Positions 53,002-61,303 of a DNA stretch of 64,000 bases are shown in pieces. The position numbers and the translations under genes were made by a program. Each line of letters begins with the position of its first letter. Positions within the stretch are counted from its first letter, which is position 1. This stretch comes from VRUE01 sp963708115. GTDB lineage: Bacteria > Actinomycetota > Thermoleophilia > Solirubrobacterales > 70-9. The notes beneath the pieces were generated by a model that saw only the letters and a program-made list of their open reading frames with translations, was not told where the DNA came from and did not search any database. The stretch is from assembly GCA_963708115.1 (NCBI GenBank), contig CAVPRX010000001.1, positions 1,116,001 to 1,180,000 of the forward strand, given 5' to 3'.

Positions 53002-53574
53002 CTAGACGAGCATGCCGGCGAGGAGCAGGACGACGCCGGCGGTTGCGGCGGCACCGCCCACGCCAAGCAGCCAGCGGCGGCGAGCGATGATCGAGACCGA
53101 GGCGAGGACGATGCCGACCTGGAGACCGACCTCGGCGAGCTCGTAGAGGACGTGCTGGCTGTTTGCATCGTCGGTGTGGTGCACGTGGCTCTGAATCTGA
53201 GCGTTGAGGTGGCGGTCGATCGGGGCCAGCTCCTCGACCACGCGGGCCTCGTGCCGATCGGCCGCGATGGCTGCCTGGCGCTGCAGGGGACTGCCGGCAG
53301 CGAGGGTCCGCAGCAGCACCGAGTTGCCCTTGGCGATGTCGATCCTGACCCGGTTGCTCTCCAGCCGCGCGGATGCGTCGGCGCGGTGGGTCTCGCCGGT
53401 GATGACCTCCTTCACCGCCTCGTTGGAGAGGAACACAGCGACGGAAAGGAAGGCCGCCATCAGGGCGACGACCATTGCCACGTTCCGTCCGTAGTGCGGA
53501 CCGAGGTGGCTTTCCTCGCCGGTCGCTACCTGATGCCCCTGCTCGAAGCGCTCATATGATTTGTGGGCCTCCAT
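53002..53574 (-). CDS. DUF4337-like membrane protein
   Basis: 190 residues. A helix at about 33-52 (MVVALMAAFLSVAVFLSNEA), a helical soluble loop, and two C-terminal hydrophobic helices. The pattern of one N-terminal and two C-terminal helices round a coiled-coil loop is that of DUF4337. Function unknown. Confidence 0.65.
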   Translation of the reverse strand: MEAHKSYERFEQGHQVATGEESHLGPHYGRNVAMVVALMAAFLSVAVFLSNEAVKEVITGETHRADASARLESNRVRIDIAKGNSVLLRTLAAGSPLQRQAAIAADRHEARVVEELAPIDRHLNAQIQSHVHHTDDANSQHVLYELAEVGLQVGIVLASVSIIARRRWLLGVGGAAATAGVVLLLAGMLV

Positions 53575-53628
53575 CGTGTGGCGCGAGCCACGCGGATACT
53601 CGCACTAAAGGCGCAGCTGGCGCGCCTA

Positions 53629-54003
53629 CTAGTCGATCGGGACGCCGTGTCGACGGTCGGGCCCGATGCCCAGAACATCGAGGACGTGGTAGCGAAAGAA
53701 TTCTTCGACCGTGAGGCGTCCTTCTGCGCGCATTGAGTCTGTGGAAAGACCGCCCACCCCGTAGTACTCGGACAGCAGCACACCAAGTTGCCTGAAGGCC
53801 AGCGAGTCGAACCTGAGATCGGCGACCAGGTGGCTTCGTGGGGAAATCGGTTTCCCCCGGGCCGGCGCGAACTCTGCCAGTTGAGTCATGAACAACTCGA
53901 GCGTCGGGTTTCGAGCGCCGGGTTTGGCTTGCGAGGCACCGGCTGAGCGGACCAGGCGCTCAAGGCGTCCAGTCCTAGCCCTGTTTCGCGCTGGTCCGCT
54001 CAT
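53629..54003 (-). CDS. Acyl carrier protein-like
   Basis: 124 residues. LVADLRFDSLAFRQLGVLLS has the Asp-Ser-Leu phosphopantetheine site of acyl or peptidyl carrier proteins, followed by STDSMRAEGRLTVEEFFRYH in the place of helices 3-4. An about 40-residue basic N-terminal extension is atypical. No synthase genes are beside it. It is divergent from an XRE regulator, with two operator-like palindromes between, and close to an acyltransferase gene. Confidence 0.75.
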   Translation of the reverse strand: MSGPARNRARTGRLERLVRSAGASQAKPGARNPTLELFMTQLAEFAPARGKPISPRSHLVADLRFDSLAFRQLGVLLSEYYGVGGLSTDSMRAEGRLTVEEFFRYHVLDVLGIGPDRRHGVPID

Positions 54004-54059
54004 TCGGTGCCCCCTTCTTCCCCGTGGGAGGCGGGAAAGTGCCCTCCCTGTCGCTCACG

Positions 54060-54079
54060 TTAGGCAATATATATCCTAA
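54060..54079. promoter_or_regulatory. TTAGG-N10-CCTAA operator, copy 1
   Basis: TTAGG (54060-54064) and CCTAA (54075-54079) flank the AT-rich CAATATATAT. The same arms and spacing occur at 54131-54152. The region separates the divergent acyl carrier protein and XRE genes. Confidence 0.65.
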
Positions 54080-54130
54080 GAGAATCTCGCGGCGGTGAAC
54101 CGGTACGGGATCGGGTTTCATCGTCGCCCT

Positions 54131-54152
54131 GTTAGGCACTAAATCACCTAAC
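54131..54152. promoter_or_regulatory. GTTAGG-N10-CCTAAC operator, copy 2
   Basis: GTTAGG and CCTAAC, perfect 6-bp arms with a 10-nt spacer CACTAAATCA, 30 bp before the XRE start codon. The repeat of the same palindrome 71 bp away makes it a likely binding site for the XRE protein. Confidence 0.7.
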
Positions 54153-54181
54153 CTGTTGTCCGTCATGCGGGAAGGCTGCTC

Positions 54182-54457
54182 TTGGCCATGCCTCCCCGCC
54201 GTCAGGTCAAACCGCGATCGCCAGATCACGCCGCCCTGGGGCAGGCGGTAGAGGAGCTGCGACGCGAGGCCGGTTTGACTCAGGAGGAGCTGGCCGACCG
54301 GATGAACACCGAATCTCCGACCGTCGGCAAGTTGGAGCGTGGAGTCGCCAATCCGACCCTCGTCTCGTTGCTGCGGGTGGCACGGGGGCTGGATGTCGAG
54401 CTGAGCGAGGTCTTCGCACGCTTTGAACGCCTCCGCCGCCTGCCATCGGGCGACTGA
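54182..54457 (+). CDS. XRE-family regulator
   Basis: 91 residues. HTH: GLTQEELADRMNTESPTVGK followed by LERGVANPTLVSLLRVARGL. A basic N-terminal arm (PPRRQVKPR) precedes it. TTG 54182 has GGAAGG about 6 nt upstream; ATG 54188 is the alternative. It likely binds the two TTAGG-N10-CCTAA sites and thereby controls itself and the divergent carrier protein gene. Confidence 0.85.
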   Translation: MAMPPRRQVKPRSPDHAALGQAVEELRREAGLTQEELADRMNTESPTVGKLERGVANPTLVSLLRVARGLDVELSEVFARFERLRRLPSGD

Positions 54458-54559
54458 TCCGACCCGGCGACGCGCCCACGCGGGCGGGTGTACAGGACCT
54501 TGCCCATGTGACGCGTTTATTTGCTCAACCCCGCAATTACTTGCAATGGTCTGCTTTCC

Positions 54560-56506
54560 ATGCCCGAACCGGTCAAGCAAGGGCGGCGCTACATGCCGGG
54601 CCTCGACGGGCTGCGCGCGATCGCCGTGATCGGGGTGATGCTGTACCACCTCAAGTTCGGCTGGGCGGAAGGCGGGCTGCTCGGGGTGGGTGTGTTCTTC
54701 ACCCTCAGCGGTTACCTGATCACGGACATCCTGCTCAACCAGGTGAGCAAGGGCGGGATGAAGTTGAAGTCATTCTGGCTGGCCCGCGCCCGCCGCCTGC
54801 TGCCGGCGCTCTTCTTGATGCTGATCGTGGTGACGGCGTGGGTGACGGTCATCGGACCGCACCAGCCCGCTGACTTCCGTACCGCCGCGCTCAGCGCCGC
54901 GGCCTACGTCAACAACTGGTGGTTGATCTTCCACCACGTCTCCTACTTCGAACGCTTCGCCCCACCCTCACCGCTGAACCATCTCTGGACGCTCTCGGTC
55001 GAGGAGCAGTTCTACATCCTCTGGCCGTTCCTGTTGATGGCGGGACTGCGCTTCGTCCCCGAGCTGAAGAACACCACCGGAGTCCGGCCCCGCCTCGCCG
55101 GGGTAACCCTGATCGCGGCGCTCTGCTCGGGGATCCTGATGGCGGTTCTCTACCACCCCTCGCTCGACCCGTCGAGGGTCTACTACGGGACCGACACGCG
55201 GGCGCTCGAGCTGTTGATCGGCGCGGCCCTTGCGATGGTTTGGCCGAGCCGCCGCCTGCACCCACGCATCGCGCCGCGGGCGCGATGGATGGTTGAGGCG
55301 GCCGGCGTAGCCGGCCTGGCCGTGATCGGCTTGATGTTCTGGCGCACCACCGAGTTCTCACCGTTCCTCTACCGCGGCGGCTTCGCCGTGCTCGGGTTGG
55401 GTTCGGTCCTCGCCGTCGCCTCGCTCGCCCACCCGGCCTCTCGGCTCGGTTCCGTAATCGGCTGCGGACCGATGCGCTGGATCGGCGAACGCTCCTACGG
55501 CATCTACCTCTGGACCCTGCCGATCATTGTCCTCACCTCACCCCAGGCCGCACACGGTCCCGACCTGTTGCGGGCCATTCTCCAGGTCGCCGCAATCCTG
55601 GCCGTCGCGGAGCTCTCCTGGCGCTATGTCGAGAACCCGGTCCGCCACGGCGCCCTGGGCAGGTTGTGGGCACAGTGGAAAGCCGGGGGATGGCGACGAG
55701 AGCGGGTTACGCCACGCGGCTGGGCAGTCCTCACCGCCGGCGCGCTCGTCGTCGCGATCGCTCTCGCCGGCCTCGCGGGCGTCGGCGTCTCGAGCAACTC
55801 GAACGCGATCGGCGCCGAACCCGTCGCCAAGACCGTCACCGTAAGGAACGTGCGGCAGGCACCGCTGGCGACCTCATGCAAAGCCGTCATCCACATCGGC
55901 GACTCGACCTCGGAGGGGCTCGTCTCCGACAACTACCTGCCGGATCGCAAGCAGCAGATCAGCGCCCAGCACGCGCGGGTCGGCGCCACCACGCAACACT
56001 TCGCGATCGCGGGGGCGCTCTCGACCTATGAGAGCTTCGAAGGAGAACCAAACGCCCAGGAAGTTGCCGAAGCATGGAAGAACGAAGGGTTCAAAGGATG
56101 CTGGGTGCTGGCGCTGGGGACGAACGAGGCCGCCGACGTCGCGGTCGGCTCGAGGTTCACCTACGCCGACCGGATCGACAGCATGATGTCCACGATCGGC
56201 AACGAACCGGTCCTGTGGGTAAACGTGAAGTCGCTCGTCACCAGCGGGCCCTACGCAGAGAAGAACATGAGGTCGTGGGACGAAGCGCTGCTCGAAGCGT
56301 GCGATCGCTACCCGCGGATGCGCATCTACAACTGGATCGCCGACGTCAAGGACGCCTGGTTCATTCCCGACGGCATCCACTTCACCTCACCGGGCTACGC
56401 GGCACGCAGCAGGCTGATCGCCGACGCCCTGCTCGGAGCCTTCCCCAACACGCACCCGCCGGCGATGACCGACAAAGACGACTGCGTCGTCTCGGCTTCC
56501 CCGTAA
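54560..56506 (+). CDS. OafA/YrhL-type acyltransferase with C-terminal SGNH domain
   Basis: 648 residues. The N-terminal membrane acyltransferase-3 domain (about ten helices) begins GLDGLRAIAVIGVMLYHLKF with the conserved His and continues GVFFTLSGYLI and LWTLSVEEQFYILWP. After a last helix near residue 390 comes a periplasmic SGNH domain: IHIGDSTSEG (GDS) and FIPDGIHFTSPGY (DxxH). Such proteins O-acylate cell-wall or surface glycans, the membrane part delivering acyl groups to the SGNH part. ATG 54560 was chosen over TTG 54521. Confidence 0.92.
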   Translation: MPEPVKQGRRYMPGLDGLRAIAVIGVMLYHLKFGWAEGGLLGVGVFFTLSGYLITDILLNQVSKGGMKLKSFWLARARRLLPALFLMLIVVTAWVTVIGPHQPADFRTAALSAAAYVNNWWLIFHHVSYFERFAPPSPLNHLWTLSVEEQFYILWPFLLMAGLRFVPELKNTTGVRPRLAGVTLIAALCSGILMAVLYHPSLDPSRVYYGTDTRALELLIGAALAMVWPSRRLHPRIAPRARWMVEAAGVAGLAVIGLMFWRTTEFSPFLYRGGFAVLGLGSVLAVASLAHPASRLGSVIGCGPMRWIGERSYGIYLWTLPIIVLTSPQAAHGPDLLRAILQVAAILAVAELSWRYVENPVRHGALGRLWAQWKAGGWRRERVTPRGWAVLTAGALVVAIALAGLAGVGVSSNSNAIGAEPVAKTVTVRNVRQAPLATSCKAVIHIGDSTSEGLVSDNYLPDRKQQISAQHARVGATTQHFAIAGALSTYESFEGEPNAQEVAEAWKNEGFKGCWVLALGTNEAADVAVGSRFTYADRIDSMMSTIGNEPVLWVNVKSLVTSGPYAEKNMRSWDEALLEACDRYPRMRIYNWIADVKDAWFIPDGIHFTSPGYAARSRLIADALLGAFPNTHPPAMTDKDDCVVSASP

Positions 56507-56521
56507 AGGCGCGGCACGCGT

Positions 56522-58108
56522 GTGAGTAGCCTTGTTCGGGTGCCCGGTCCGGCAAGTCGTGTGCTCTCCCAGTCGCAGCTGGCGACCCTGGCCGAGCATG
56601 GCGAGGAACGGCGGGCAAAAGTCGGCGATACGTTGTTCGAGATCGGCGACGAGAGCTATCCGTTCGTCGCGATAGTCGAGGGGGAGGTTGCGGTGATCGA
56701 TGCCGCCGGCCACGAGATCGTCCGCCACGGCGACTCCGGCTTTCTCGGCGAGATGAACCTGCTCTCCGGGCAGACCGTCTTCCTCACCGCCGTCGTGACC
56801 GAGCCGATGCGCTACATCGCCGTCGACCGCGAAGAGCTGCGGCAGCTGCTCTTCGACGACGGCTCGCTCTCCGACCTGCTGCTTTCGGCGTTCGTCGAGC
56901 GGCGCGAAATGCTGCAGCAGCGCGAGGGCATCGGGATCGAGATCGTCGGCCCACGCGACTCGGCTGACACCCGCCGGCTGCTCGACTTCGCCAAGAGCCT
57001 GAGGCTCCCAAACTCCTGGATCGATCCGGCCGAGAGCGTGGAGACGGCGGCACTGGTCGAGCAGGCCGGAACCGACAGCCTGCCGCTGGTCCGCCTTCCT
57101 GGCGGCCATCAGCTGCGGCGGCCGAGCAACGGCGAGCTGTCGCGGGCGCTTGGCATCGGGCTGGAGCTCTCGCAGCGCGAGGAGGTCGACCTGCTCGTCG
57201 TCGGCGGCGGGCCGGCCGGGCTCGGCGCCGCCGTCTACGGCGCCTCCGAGGGTCTCGACACTCTGGTGATCGAGAGCACGGTCCTCGGCGGACAGGCGGG
57301 CACTTCGCGCCGGATCGAGAACTACCTCGGCTTCCCGGCCGGCATCAGCGGCTCCGAGCTGACCAGCCGGGCGGTTACGCAGGCGCGCAAGTTCCGTGCC
57401 CGCACGGCGACGCCCTACCGCGCCCGTTCGCTGGAGACCGGCAACGGGCGACACGTGGTCAAGCTCGACGAAGGCAACGAAATCGTCGCCCGGGCGGTGC
57501 TGCTCTCGACCGGAGCCGAATACCGCCGCCTGCCGGTCGCCGAGCTCGACAGCTACGAGGGGATCAGCGTCTTCTACGCCGCCGGACCTCCGGAGGCCCA
57601 CCTCTGCGGCGCACAGCGGGTCGGGGTCGTCGGCGGCGGCAACTCGGCCGCCCAGGCCGCCGTCTGGCTGGCCCGCGGCGGAGCCCTGGTCACCCTCCTG
57701 CACCGCCGCGCCGACCTCAGCGAGACGATGTCCAGTTACTTGATCGAGGAGCTCGAGCGCTACGGCGTCGCCGTCCGCGACCGCAGCGAAATCGCCGCGC
57801 TGCACGGCGAGGACGGCCAGCTCGACGCCGTCACCCTCACCGACGGGGCGGAGGTGCCGCTCTCCTTCCTCTTCCTCTTTCTCGGCGCCTCCCCCTGCAC
57901 CGAGTGGCTCGGCGACACGATCGCCCGCGACTCCAAGGGGTTCGTCCTCACCGGCCCCGAAGCGGGCGCGAAGGGCCTGCTCGAGACCAGCGTTCCGGGC
58001 GTCTACGCCGCCGGCGACGTGCGCGCGGGCTCGATCAAGCGCTGCGCGACCGCCGTCGGCGAGGGCGCAACGGTCGTCCGCTTCGTCCACGAGCACCTCT
58101 CGGCTTAG
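56522..58108 (+). CDS. Cyclic nucleotide-domain + thioredoxin reductase-like flavoprotein
   Basis: 528 residues. Residues about 15-140 are a cNMP-binding fold (EGEVAVIDAAGHEIVRHGDS, GFLGEMNLLSG). About 145-220 look like a thioredoxin-fold segment without cysteines. From about 225 comes a TrxR-like FAD/NAD domain: DLLVVGGGPAGLGAAVYGAS, VLGGQAGTSRRIENYLGFP, VGVVGGGNSAAQAAVWLARG, YAAGDVR. The CxxC that TrxR uses is absent; its place reads FYAAGPPEAHLCGAQ. It therefore probably reduces something other than thioredoxin, gated by a nucleotide. The domain combination is known in databases; the function is not. GTG 56522 start. Confidence 0.82.
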   Translation: MSSLVRVPGPASRVLSQSQLATLAEHGEERRAKVGDTLFEIGDESYPFVAIVEGEVAVIDAAGHEIVRHGDSGFLGEMNLLSGQTVFLTAVVTEPMRYIAVDREELRQLLFDDGSLSDLLLSAFVERREMLQQREGIGIEIVGPRDSADTRRLLDFAKSLRLPNSWIDPAESVETAALVEQAGTDSLPLVRLPGGHQLRRPSNGELSRALGIGLELSQREEVDLLVVGGGPAGLGAAVYGASEGLDTLVIESTVLGGQAGTSRRIENYLGFPAGISGSELTSRAVTQARKFRARTATPYRARSLETGNGRHVVKLDEGNEIVARAVLLSTGAEYRRLPVAELDSYEGISVFYAAGPPEAHLCGAQRVGVVGGGNSAAQAAVWLARGGALVTLLHRRADLSETMSSYLIEELERYGVAVRDRSEIAALHGEDGQLDAVTLTDGAEVPLSFLFLFLGASPCTEWLGDTIARDSKGFVLTGPEAGAKGLLETSVPGVYAAGDVRAGSIKRCATAVGEGATVVRFVHEHLSA

Positions 58109-58133
58109 TAGCCGCGGGCGCGATCCTGGGAGC

Positions 58134-58176
58134 GCGGTCGCCTTTTATGCCGTATAGCGGTAGAAAAGACGACCGC
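58134..58176. repeat. Palindromic REP-like hairpin
   Basis: GCGGTCGCCTTTT (58134-58146) pairs with AAAAGACGACCGC (58164-58176) at 12 of 13 positions. The flanks and the TAGCG in the loop match the palindrome at 11744-11786. It lies between the flavoprotein gene and the next gene. Confidence 0.65.
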
Positions 58177-58206
58177 GGTTGCCCCGCTCGCGTAGCCTTC
58201 CGAGCC

Positions 58207-58767
58207 TTGAACCTGAAACGCAAAGCGATGACGCTGGCCCTGCTGGTCGCGGGCTCCGTGGCCGCCATCGGTGCGCCGAGCGCCTCCGGGCAGGCCGTCC
58301 CCTGGGGCTACAGCTGCATCCCGGCCTCGACCGGGGTGGCGAGAACCAGCGCCACCTGCGGGGCGACCGTCGTCGACGGTCAGGCGGTTCCGCCGCCAAA
58401 CGCGCCGGCCGCGGTGAAGGCGGCGATCGCCGCCGCCAACCACATCGCCGGCAGGCCCTACGTCTGGGGTGGCGGTCATCAGAGCTGGACGACTCACGGC
58501 TATGACTGCTCGGGCGCGGTCGGCTTCGCCCTGCACGGCGGCGGGCTGCTCGAGACGACGATGGTCTCGGGACAGCTGGCCTACTGGGGGCTCGGCGGGA
58601 GCGGTCGCTGGATCACCGTCTACGCCAACGAGGAGCACGTCTACATGGTCATCGCCGGGCTGCGCTTCGACACTCGCGACGACCTGCCGGGGGTGAGCGG
58701 CCCGCGCTGGCACACCGAACGGGTCGAACCGCGCGGTTTCGCGGCGCGCCACCCGACCGGGCTCTGA
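58207..58767 (+). CDS. Secreted NlpC/P60-like peptidase, paralog 1
   Basis: 186 residues from TTG 58207. Signal peptide: MNLKRKAMTLALLVAGSVAA, likely cut near ASG-QA. The catalytic region RPYVWGGGH...GYDCSGAVGFAL has the Cys of NlpC/P60 enzymes in DCSG, and EEHVYMVIAGLRFD supplies a His. It is close kin of 60510-61301 (shared YDCSGAV, VYAN and RGF(A/V)ARHP endings). It probably acts on peptidoglycan peptides, or is a lineage-specific variant. Confidence 0.8.
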   Translation: MNLKRKAMTLALLVAGSVAAIGAPSASGQAVPWGYSCIPASTGVARTSATCGATVVDGQAVPPPNAPAAVKAAIAAANHIAGRPYVWGGGHQSWTTHGYDCSGAVGFALHGGGLLETTMVSGQLAYWGLGGSGRWITVYANEEHVYMVIAGLRFDTRDDLPGVSGPRWHTERVEPRGFAARHPTGL

Positions 58768-58779
58768 GCCGGACCCTCT

Positions 58780-59226
58780 TCAGCCGGCCGAGAGCTGTTT
58801 GGCGAGGCGCCGCATCGATTTGGCGTTGACGCGGCGCATGAAGGCGCGGGTCATCGGCGGGATGAGACGTTCTGCCCGTGCCGTCTCGAGCCACTCCAGC
58901 TCGAAGGAGACCTTCGTCTTGCCGTCGGGCAGCTCCTCGAGCCGGTAGGTGCCTCGAGTGTGGCGCTTGCCGCCGTTGCCGACCCCCTCCTCGACGATCC
59001 TGACCGGCGGCTCGGCCTCGACGACCTCGAAATCGGTCCAGTCCTGAGAGCCGACCGTGTTCGCCTTGGCCTCCGCCTTGGCGCCAACACCACGTGCCGG
59101 CCCGGAGAACTTCCACTTGATCAGGACGTGATCGGTGAAGCTCTCGTGGTTCGCCAGCACGTCAAGGAAGTCATAGACCTCAGCCACAGGCCTGGCCACC
59201 ACAGTGGAAACAGTCACCGGCTTCAT
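58780..59226 (-). CDS. SRPBCC/START-like lipid-binding protein
   Basis: 148 residues of polyketide cyclase/SRPBCC type: TVSTVVARPVAEVYDFLDVL at the start, the strand TYRLEELPDGKTKVSFELEW and a long C-terminal helix FMRRVNAKSMRRLAKQLSAG. These bind hydrophobic ligands; none is indicated. Separate gene, transcribed against the NlpC-like gene. Confidence 0.85.
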   Translation of the reverse strand: MKPVTVSTVVARPVAEVYDFLDVLANHESFTDHVLIKWKFSGPARGVGAKAEAKANTVGSQDWTDFEVVEAEPPVRIVEEGVGNGGKRHTRGTYRLEELPDGKTKVSFELEWLETARAERLIPPMTRAFMRRVNAKSMRRLAKQLSAG

Positions 59227-59257
59227 CGCCCGATCCTACGCCCGCGCGCTGTCACTC

Positions 59258-59305
59258 GTCGAGACCGCAAAAACCCGTGTACGAGAAGGGTTTTGCGGTC
59301 TCGAC
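59258..59305. repeat. Long inverted repeat, hairpin
   Basis: GTCGAGACCGCAAAAACCC (59258-59276) and GGGTTTTGCGGTCTCGAC (59288-59305) pair over 18 bp with one bulged A. It lies between the CsbD-like and SRPBCC genes, both minus strand. No T run follows on the minus strand. Confidence 0.75.
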
Positions 59306-59324
59306 GCCCCAACTGGGAAGTCGC

Positions 59325-59513
59325 TCAGGTTTTCCGCTCTAAGTCCGCTACCTCCTCGGCCTTGCGATCCGCGTTCTCCTGGGCGTCGTCCAGCTCCTCC
59401 TTCTTCTCGCCCTTCTTCTCCTCACGCCGGCCTTCGCGGCGGAGCGAGGCGTCGTCGGTGAGGTCACCGGCCGCCTTCTTGGCTCTGCCGGTGAGCTTGT
59501 CGAGAATGCTCAT
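59325..59513 (-). CDS. CsbD-like small stress protein
   Basis: 62 residues, highly charged: MSILDKLTGRAKKAAGDLTD, then a Glu/Lys/Arg-rich helix. The start matches CsbD family proteins (GKxKxxxGxxTxDxxL). They are induced in general stress response in Bacillus; here that is inference. AAGGAA precedes the ATG. Confidence 0.8.
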   Translation of the reverse strand: MSILDKLTGRAKKAAGDLTDDASLRREGRREEKKGEKKEELDDAQENADRKAEEVADLERKT

Positions 59514-59623
59514 GTCGAGTTCCTTTCGCCTTTTTCGTTCGGACCGTGGAAATACCCCGGTCCGCTACTTGAAAACCGATTGATTCGGCCGCACCGATCA
59601 GGGGTACTCAGCCGGGCACGTGT

Positions 59624-59905
59624 TTAAGAGGCGCTTCCCTCAGCTGACTTCTCGCCCGGCCAGGTTCCGGTCATCCGCGCGAAGCCGCTGCGCACGCCGT
59701 GATCGACCACGCCTTTGGTCAGCCGGAAGACCGCACCCTCGACCACGAGGGCCGCGATCAGCTTCGGGTAGGAGGCGTCTCGCTGGTCTGGCTCGGGTGG
59801 TTCCTCTTCGTCGAAGATCGCCCAGAGGCGATCAAAGCCCTTCTGGGCGACCATTCCCGCCAGCAGCCCGGCGATGATCCCTATCGGCGCGAAGAGCAGC
59901 TTCAT
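59624..59905 (-). CDS. DUF4235 family membrane protein
   Basis: 93 residues with one or two membrane helices (LLFAPIGIIAGLLAGMVAQK) and LIAALVVEGAVFRLTKGVVD. The layout and FDRLWAIFDEEEPPEPDQRD loop are those of DUF4235, common in actinobacteria, unknown function. It is upstream of the CsbD-like gene on the same strand (gap 110 bp). Confidence 0.8.
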   Translation of the reverse strand: MKLLFAPIGIIAGLLAGMVAQKGFDRLWAIFDEEEPPEPDQRDASYPKLIAALVVEGAVFRLTKGVVDHGVRSGFARMTGTWPGEKSAEGSAS

Positions 59906-60036
59906 GCTGCCGAACTACCCTCGCCGCGCAGCGGCAAACGGCGCAACGTGAGCGACACCGCCCAGGCCGGTGCGCGGATAGAGCGTCAGGTCCTCGAGCT
60001 GATCGGCTCCTAGCCCCGGTCGCCTACCCTTCCCCG

Positions 60037-60513
60037 ATGGCCAATATCTACAGGCCCAGCTTCGAGGAGGGGAAGCGGCCGGAGGGGTTCCGATCGAAGC
60101 GGGCGCGGATCGGCTACGAGCTCGGCAGCGAGCTGATCGGCGCCAGCCTCTGGGAGCTACCGCCAGGCGAGGCTGCCTACCCGTACCACTTCCACTACGC
60201 CGACGAGGAGATCGTGATCGTGCTCTCCGGGAAGCCGAGCCTGCGCACGCCGGAAGGAGTTCGCGAGCTGGAAGAGGGTGAGGCGATCCGCTTTGAGCTC
60301 GGCGAGGAGGGGGCGCACCAGATCCTCAACCGGGGAGAGGAGACCGCGACCTTCCTGGCGGTCTCGAGCCACGGCCGGCCCGACGTCGTCGTCTATCCGG
60401 ACTCCGACAAGATCGGCGTCGGCGAGCGCCTGCCGCACGGCGGCGGCCTGCGCGCCTTCTTCAAGCGCGGCGACGAGGTCGGCTACTTCGACGGGGAGCA
60501 AGGCGAGACTTGA
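60037..60513 (+). CDS. Cupin-domain protein
   Basis: 158 residues, a single cupin: YPYHFHYADEEIVIVLSGKP gives the HxH...E metal ligands and EEGAHQILNRGEE the final His. It resembles cupins often annotated as sugar isomerase- or mannose-type. The stop overlaps the TTG start of the next gene, so the two are coupled. Confidence 0.88.
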   Translation: MANIYRPSFEEGKRPEGFRSKRARIGYELGSELIGASLWELPPGEAAYPYHFHYADEEIVIVLSGKPSLRTPEGVRELEEGEAIRFELGEEGAHQILNRGEETATFLAVSSHGRPDVVVYPDSDKIGVGERLPHGGGLRAFFKRGDEVGYFDGEQGET

Positions 60514-61301
60514 AGCGCGGCGCGATCCTCCTGGTGGCGGCGCTTGCGGCAACCGGCGCTGCCCTTGCCTCGTCCGGCTGCGGCGGTAGCGGCGAGTCGG
60601 CGGCTCCCCTCGCCGAGGTCCACCCACCCACGCACAGCCGGATCGCCGAAGAGAAGCCGCCGCGTGCGCAGCCCCCATACGACGTGCTGCCGAAGAACCC
60701 GTCCGAGGCGGAACAGGCGGCGCCGACTCCCGAACCTGCGCCCGAACCAAAGCCAGCTCCGAAGCATCTCGAGCCCTCCGAAATGCCGCCCGCCTCGGCC
60801 GGGACCAACGGCTCCTACGTCCCTCGCCCCGCAGCCGAACGGGAAACGATCACGCCCCGCACCATGGCGAAGCTGGAGGACCGGGCCGCCTCCGGCAGCG
60901 CGGTCCTGCTCAGCGGGGTCGCCCTCGCCCCGCCGAGCGCGCCGCAGCGGATCAAGGCGGCGATCAGCGCGGCCAACACGATCATCGGCCGCCCCTACAT
61001 CTGGGGCGGCGGCCACGGCTCGTGGTACTCACGCGGGTACGACTGCTCCGGGGCGGTCAGCTACGCGCTTGCCGGAGGCGGCTTCCTCGCGACCCCGCTC
61101 ACTTCGGGCCAGCTGGAGTCCTGGGGCGCGCCGGGGCCGGGACGCTTGCTGACGGTCTACGCCAACGCCGGCCATGCCTACGCGGTAATCGCCGGGCTGC
61201 GCTGGGACACGGTCGGCGACGCGCGGGGAACCGGCCCGCGCTGGCACCCGGCGCTGCCCTACCCAGAAGGCTTCGTCGCCCGCCATCCGCCCGGTTTCTG
61301 A
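60510..61301 (+). CDS. Secreted NlpC/P60-like peptidase, paralog 2, probable lipoprotein
   Basis: 263 residues from TTG 60510. The N-terminus MKRGAILLVAALAATGAALA-SSGC looks like a lipoprotein signal, although SSGC is a weak lipobox. A Pro/Glu-rich linker of about 100 residues (PTPEPAPEPKPAPKHLEPSE) follows. The NlpC-like domain reads RPYIWGGGHGSWYSRGYDCS, then GHAYAVIAGLRWD. It is closely related to 58207-58767 but has the long linker. Catalytic Cys and His are present. Confidence 0.8.
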   Translation: MKRGAILLVAALAATGAALASSGCGGSGESAAPLAEVHPPTHSRIAEEKPPRAQPPYDVLPKNPSEAEQAAPTPEPAPEPKPAPKHLEPSEMPPASAGTNGSYVPRPAAERETITPRTMAKLEDRAASGSAVLLSGVALAPPSAPQRIKAAISAANTIIGRPYIWGGGHGSWYSRGYDCSGAVSYALAGGGFLATPLTSGQLESWGAPGPGRLLTVYANAGHAYAVIAGLRWDTVGDARGTGPRWHPALPYPEGFVARHPPGF

Positions 61302-61303
61302 CG

